In this document: positions 62,672-64,000 of the stretch, piece by piece
Position numbering within the stretch: the first letter of the stretch is position 1
Layout of the letters: every line of letters begins with the position of its first letter
DNA from: an uncultured Ruminococcus sp.
GTDB lineage: Bacteria > Bacillota > Clostridia > Oscillospirales > Acutalibacteraceae
Assembly: GCA_902800065.1 (NCBI GenBank)
Contig: CADCDE010000005.1
Span: 38,352 to 102,351, forward strand
DNA: 64,000 bases
Direction of reading: 5' to 3'
Position numbers and translations under genes: made by a program
Notes under the pieces: model-generated
Database searches by the model: none
What the model was told of the DNA's origin: nothing
Seen by the model: only the letters and a program-made list of their open reading frames with translations

Positions 62672-62745
62672 TGGGGAATTGTGTAACGGTAGCACGACAG
62701 ACTCTGACTCTGTTTGTTGGGGTTCGAATCCCTATTCCCCAGCCA
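62672..62745 (+). tRNA. tRNA-Gln (anticodon CTG)
   Basis: A 74-nt cloverleaf including CCA. The acceptor stem is TGGGGAA with TTCCCCA, the discriminator is G, and the anticodon arm is ACAGA CTCTGAC TCTGT, giving CTG. The T-arm has GGGGTTCGAATCCC. It has its own promoter and a terminator 30 bp after. It marks the border between chromosomal genes and the element-like module to its right. Confidence 0.95.
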
Positions 62746-62773
62746 TCTAAGGTGTATAAAAAAGATGTCACCG

Positions 62774-62801
62774 AAAAAGCCTGATTTTATCAGGCTTTTT
62801 T
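62774..62801 (+). terminator. Intrinsic terminator after tRNA-Gln
   Basis: AAAAAGCCTGA pairs with TCAGGCTTTTT around a 5-base loop, with six T at the end. An outer CCGAAA/TTTCGG pair can lengthen the stem. Confidence 0.88.
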
Positions 62802-62909
62802 GCGTATTTCGGCAATGTATTTTTAACTGATTTTCAAAGATGTCAAAAAGGCTTTTTTCCTCAAAATCGGATTCGAACCTTTACAGAACATATTTTAACG
62901 ATATTTCGG

Positions 62910-62940
62910 GAGCAGTTTTTTTTAAATTGCTCTCTTTTTT
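62910..62940 (+). terminator. Second terminator or attenuator in the leader of the DUF4314 module
   Basis: GAGCAGTTT pairs with AAATTGCTC with one G-T pair, followed after TC by six T. It lies upstream of the DUF4314 gene. Confidence 0.65.
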
Positions 62941-62946
62941 ATTGCC

Positions 62947-62997
62947 AAGACCTTGATCGTTTTTCATTCATTGTAAAAACATCAAGGTCTTTTTTTA
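62947..62997 (+). terminator. Third terminator or attenuator in the leader of the DUF4314 module
   Basis: AAGACCTTGAT (62947-62957) pairs with ATCAAGGTCTT (62981-62991) and runs into seven T. An inner GTTTTT/AAAAAC pair extends the stem. Confidence 0.8.
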
Positions 62998-63106
62998 TTT
63001 TACAACGGAGGTGAAACAAATTTTAAAACTGGAAAAGCCCAAAATCAGAAGTCCGACAAATATATTTTTTATCGGACGAAACTTTTTAATGCGGAGGAAG
63101 AACAAA

Positions 63107-63406
63107 ATGAACAACTCAATTTTACCCAAAGCAATGGTGGACAACATCAAAAAAATGTATCCGCCCGGCACAAGAATTCAGCTTATCGGCATGGACGATC
63201 CCTATGCACCCGTACCGTCAGGCACAAGAGGAACTGTCATGCTGGTGGACGACGCAGGCACTATTCATCCGAAATGGGACAACGGCAGAACTCTGGGAGT
63301 AATTCCCAATGTAGATGATTTCCGCAAGTTGACCGATTCGGAGATTGAAGCCGAAAAGATGGATTTACAATCAGAAGAAAATGACGGTATGAAAATGAAT
63401 TTGTAA
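63107..63406 (+). CDS. DUF4314 domain protein
   Basis: A 99-residue protein of unknown function with a conserved core: YPPGTRIQLIGMDDPYAPVP, then GTRGTVMLVDDAGTI and KWDNGRTLGVIP. The family is typical of Firmicute conjugative and integrative elements, from memory. ATG 63107 follows GCGGAGGAAG; a GTG at 63011 in frame would add 32 residues but has its ribosome site directly abutting it. It is the first gene of the element-like module and precedes the methyltransferase by 39 bp. Confidence 0.82.
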   Translation: MNNSILPKAMVDNIKKMYPPGTRIQLIGMDDPYAPVPSGTRGTVMLVDDAGTIHPKWDNGRTLGVIPNVDDFRKLTDSEIEAEKMDLQSEENDGMKMNL

Positions 63407-63411
63407 GGAGC

Positions 63412-63465
63412 GTGATAAAAAATTCTGCAGGCGGTCGGATGTACTATGCCGATCAGATATTTTGA
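63412..63465 (+). CDS. Possible 17-residue leader peptide overlapping the methyltransferase start
   Basis: GTG 63412 follows AAGGAG at the end of the DUF4314 gene and opens a 17-codon frame that stops at 63463-63465, 20 bp inside the methyltransferase gene in another frame. The strong ribosome site is much closer to this frame than to the methyltransferase ATG, so translational coupling is possible. It may have no function of its own. Confidence 0.3.
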   Translation: MIKNSAGGRMYYADQIF

Positions 63466-64000
63466 TATGTTTGCAGGCATCGGCGGTTTCCGTTCCGCAC
63501 TCGAAGCCATAGGCGGCTTTGAATGTGTGGGATACTGTGAAATTGACAAGTACGCCCGACAAGCATATGAAGCTATGTATAATACGGAAGGTGAATTGTT
63601 TTTTGAAGATGCAACCAAAATCGTACCCGAACAGCTACCCGATATCGACCTTATTTGCGGCGGATTCCCGTGTCAGTCCTTTTCTATCGCAGGAGCCCGA
63701 AAAGGATTTGACGATATTCGTGGAACATTGTTTTTCGAGATTGCAAGGATTGCTGCCGTTAAAAGACCTAAGTTTCTACTCCTTGAGAACGTCTTCGGAA
63801 TTCTTAACCATGACGAAAGCAGGACGTTTGAAACGATCCTCTCTACATTGGATGGATTGGGGTATGATGTCGCATGGCAGGTGCTTAACAGCAAAAATTT
63901 CAAAGTTCCCCAATCCCGAAATCGTGTGTACATTGTCGGATGTCTTGGAGAAAAATGTTGCGGAGAAGTACTTTCTTTTACGCAGGCAAGTGCAGAAACT
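63446..64000 (+). CDS. DNA (cytosine-5-)-methyltransferase, N-terminal part (cut by window end)
   Basis: The first 185 residues of a C5-cytosine methyltransferase. Motif I is FDMFAGIGGFRSALEA, motif IV is GGFPCQSFSIAGARKG with the catalytic Cys at residue 76, motif VI is LLLENVFG with Glu 114, and motif VIII is QSRNRVYIVG. The target recognition region lies beyond the window. No restriction endonuclease gene is visible. ATG 63446 is the first in-frame start after a stop at 63416. With DUF4314 it is typical of integrative conjugative elements, where it would protect transferred DNA. Confidence 0.93.
   Translation, partial: MPIRYFDMFAGIGGFRSALEAIGGFECVGYCEIDKYARQAYEAMYNTEGELFFEDATKIVPEQLPDIDLICGGFPCQSFSIAGARKGFDDIRGTLFFEIARIAAVKRPKFLLLENVFGILNHDESRTFETILSTLDGLGYDVAWQVLNSKNFKVPQSRNRVYIVGCLGEKCCGEVLSFTQASAET

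Noticed and set aside
62860..62890. Second tRNA gene on the minus strand
   Set aside because: Only an 11-base T-loop-like match is found; stems do not pair and no other arms exist.
1..64000. CRISPR array
   Set aside because: No regularly spaced direct repeats with unique spacers were seen; the dispersed palindromes are far apart.

Overview
The window reads as an AT-rich, low-GC Gram-positive chromosome from the Clostridia, most likely a Ruminococcus-like member of the Oscillospiraceae. Pointers are the order cdsA-dxr-rseP-ispG-polC, the DOXP isoprenoid pathway, PolC, AddAB, CoaX, sporulation and germination genes (yunB, cwlD), and a secreted multi-module alpha-amylase. The species is inferred from gene content; no database was searched.

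Layout. 0-10.6 kb: the 3' end of cdsA, then dxr, rseP, ispG, polC and an ATPase-CYTH fusion, closed by a convergent amino-acid:Na+ symporter. 10.7-31.4 kb: prfB (no programmed frameshift), a metallophosphatase, addB-addA, mntP, yunB, then miaB-ylbF/ymcA-mutS-mutL (the same order as in Bacillus), a coiled-coil protein, cwlD, radA, a tiny Cys-rich protein and a deformylase. 31.5-42.9 kb: a Na/Pi transporter with PhoU domain, a zinc-ribbon membrane protein, mscS-coaX on the minus strand, an 878-residue MORN-repeat protein with a HAD phosphatase, a histidine phosphatase, an XRE regulator, a phosphopantetheinyl transferase and an LCP ligase.

43-51.4 kb is accessory in character. A solitary large serine recombinase diverges from a promoter-driven, multi-hairpin RNA that resembles the omega-RNA/right end of IS605-type elements and has no nuclease gene. 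It ends immediately before a 1993-residue secreted GH13 amylase that also carries starch-binding-like modules, an intact transglutaminase-like Cys-His-Asp triad and InlB-type repeats. A 33-residue acidic peptide gene follows. 51.5-56.8 kb holds tRNA-Arg, asparaginase, several small genes, a decayed hexapeptide-repeat nucleotidyltransferase and a VapBC-type toxin-antitoxin pair. 56.8-62.5 kb holds a WYL regulator, a TPM/zinc-ribbon envelope pair, a small membrane protein and methionine aminopeptidase.

After tRNA-Gln (62.7 kb) come three closely spaced intrinsic terminators, a DUF4314 gene and a truncated C5-cytosine methyltransferase. This looks like the left edge of an integrative element running off the window.

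Five copies (one a half copy) of a palindromic repeat of about 65 bp, beginning GTCATTC and ending GAATGAC in intact copies, lie in intergenic gaps. Functions were assigned by reading motifs in translated sequence; starts were chosen from visible Shine-Dalgarno spacing.
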